Positions 5,619-6,288 of a stretch of DNA of 6,288 nt are shown here, in pieces. Below the pieces are notes generated by a model. The model searched no databases and was not told the origin of the DNA. It worked only from the letters and a program-made list of their open reading frames with translations. Made by a program: the position numbers and the translations under genes. The DNA is taken from contig CALZMS010000061.1 in NCBI GenBank assembly GCA_945788595.1, forward strand, positions 1 through 6,288, given 5' to 3'. Source of the stretch: an uncultured Lachnospiraceae bacterium. Lineage in GTDB: Bacteria > Bacillota > Clostridia > Lachnospirales > Lachnospiraceae. Numbering within the stretch: the first letter of the stretch is position 1; each line of letters starts with the position of its first letter.

Positions 5619-6288
5619 ATGTTTAAAAAAACACATCCCCTGCAGAGTAAAAGTGAGATCATTCTGAGAAATATCGTTGTCACAGTAATGGTCATCTATT
5701 TTACCATTTTTCTTGTAGTACCCATCGGCATCGCTTTTGCGGGAAGCTTCCATGAGTGGAACCCCTTGAGCGGAACCTATAACTTCCTGGGTCTGGCTAA
5801 CTATATCGAGGTATTTACAAGCGGTCTTTTTGGAAAATCCATGTTAAACACATTGATTTTCTCCGTAGTTGTTATCTTTTTCCGTGTGGGACTCGGCCTG
5901 GCTATCGCTTATGCCATTTATTCCACACTGGTAAAACATAAAAGCTTTTTCAGAGCGGTATATTATATGCCGGTAGTTACACCCATGGTGGCGGTGGCCT
6001 TTGTATGGAAATTCATGTACAATCCCCAGATTGGTACCATCAACCAGATCTTTGGCCTTGATGTTAACTGGCTGATGAATCCCAAGACAGCCTTACTGGC
6101 TGTAATGATCATGACGATCTGGAAGGATTTCGGTTACGCTGTCGTTATGTACATGGCTGGTCTGTATTCTCTTCCGGCAGACGCGCTGGAGGCGGCAAAG
6201 GTAGACGGTGCCAGCGCATGGCAGACATTCCGTTACATCACATTACCACTGTTGAAGCCGATGACTCTGTTTGTCGTGATCACTTCGA
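5619..6288 (+). CDS. Sugar ABC transporter permease, MalF/UgpA type (3' end outside window)
   Basis: This is a membrane-spanning subunit of the sugar importer whose binding protein is encoded just upstream. The 223 visible residues run open to the window edge with no stop. After a short basic N-terminus, the first membrane segment is about 18-42. The sequence SFHEWNPLSGTYNFLGLANYIEVF (43-66) is the typical external loop of MalF/UgpA-like permeases. The binding-protein-dependent transport domain begins near 73 (KSMLNTLIFSVVVIF), and further helices lie around 83-103, 113-134 and 157-184. The EAA loop that docks on the ATPase is EAAKVDGASAWQTF (191-204), followed by YITLPLLKP (206-214), with the conserved Glu191, Gly197 and Pro210. 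It presumably pairs with a second, MalG-type permease encoded downstream. Confidence 0.94.
   Translation, partial: MFKKTHPLQSKSEIILRNIVVTVMVIYFTIFLVVPIGIAFAGSFHEWNPLSGTYNFLGLANYIEVFTSGLFGKSMLNTLIFSVVVIFFRVGLGLAIAYAIYSTLVKHKSFFRAVYYMPVVTPMVAVAFVWKFMYNPQIGTINQIFGLDVNWLMNPKTALLAVMIMTIWKDFGYAVVMYMAGLYSLPADALEAAKVDGASAWQTFRYITLPLLKPMTLFVVITS

Overview
This window looks like chromosomal DNA from a Gram-positive anaerobe of the Clostridia, most likely Lachnospiraceae-like. The grounds are strong AGGAGG-type ribosome binding sites, moderate GC in genes with AT-rich intergenic DNA, a lipoprotein sugar-binding protein with a lipobox, and a LacI regulator divergent from a sugar ABC transporter. The taxonomic guess is inference from style, not from a marker gene.

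Layout. (1) Positions 1-765 (+) hold the 3' part of a polar amino acid ABC transporter ATPase (GlnQ/HisP type). An intrinsic terminator at 824-861 closes that unit. (2) Positions 879-1784 (+) encode an AEC-family (auxin efflux carrier-like) membrane transporter. Its start is set by a good ribosome binding site just after the terminator; an in-frame upstream ATG would put the terminator inside the coding sequence. (3) Positions 1785-2103 carry no gene: an imperfect inverted repeat, a bidirectional terminator hairpin, and a T-rich degenerate tandem repeat of about 37 bp that runs into the last codons of the next gene. (4) On the minus strand, a LacI-family regulator (3867-2827) is followed by a hexapeptide-repeat sugar O-acetyltransferase of the maltose/galactoside type (2730-2104). 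(5) The 340-bp divergent region 3868-4207 holds a good minus-strand promoter for the regulator, a TTGACA-led plus-strand promoter, and a near-perfect CG-centred 20-bp palindrome at 4131-4150 that is the obvious LacI-type operator. (6) Positions 4208-5575 (+) encode a sugar-binding lipoprotein, and 5619 to the window end encodes the first MalF/UgpA-type permease, cut by the edge.

Working model (inference). The LacI protein represses the sugar transporter operon by binding 4131-4150 at or just after the transcription start, and is released by a sugar or sugar derivative. The binding protein captures an unidentified sugar or oligosaccharide and passes it to the permease complex; further permease and catabolic genes probably lie downstream. 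The acetyltransferase beside the regulator may acetylate a sugar entering by this route. The amino acid ATPase and AEC transporter appear to be a separate unit.

No phage, CRISPR, insertion sequence, RNA gene or clearly new system was seen. The features most worth a second look are the tandem repeat at the 3' end of the acetyltransferase gene and the layout of the divergent control region.
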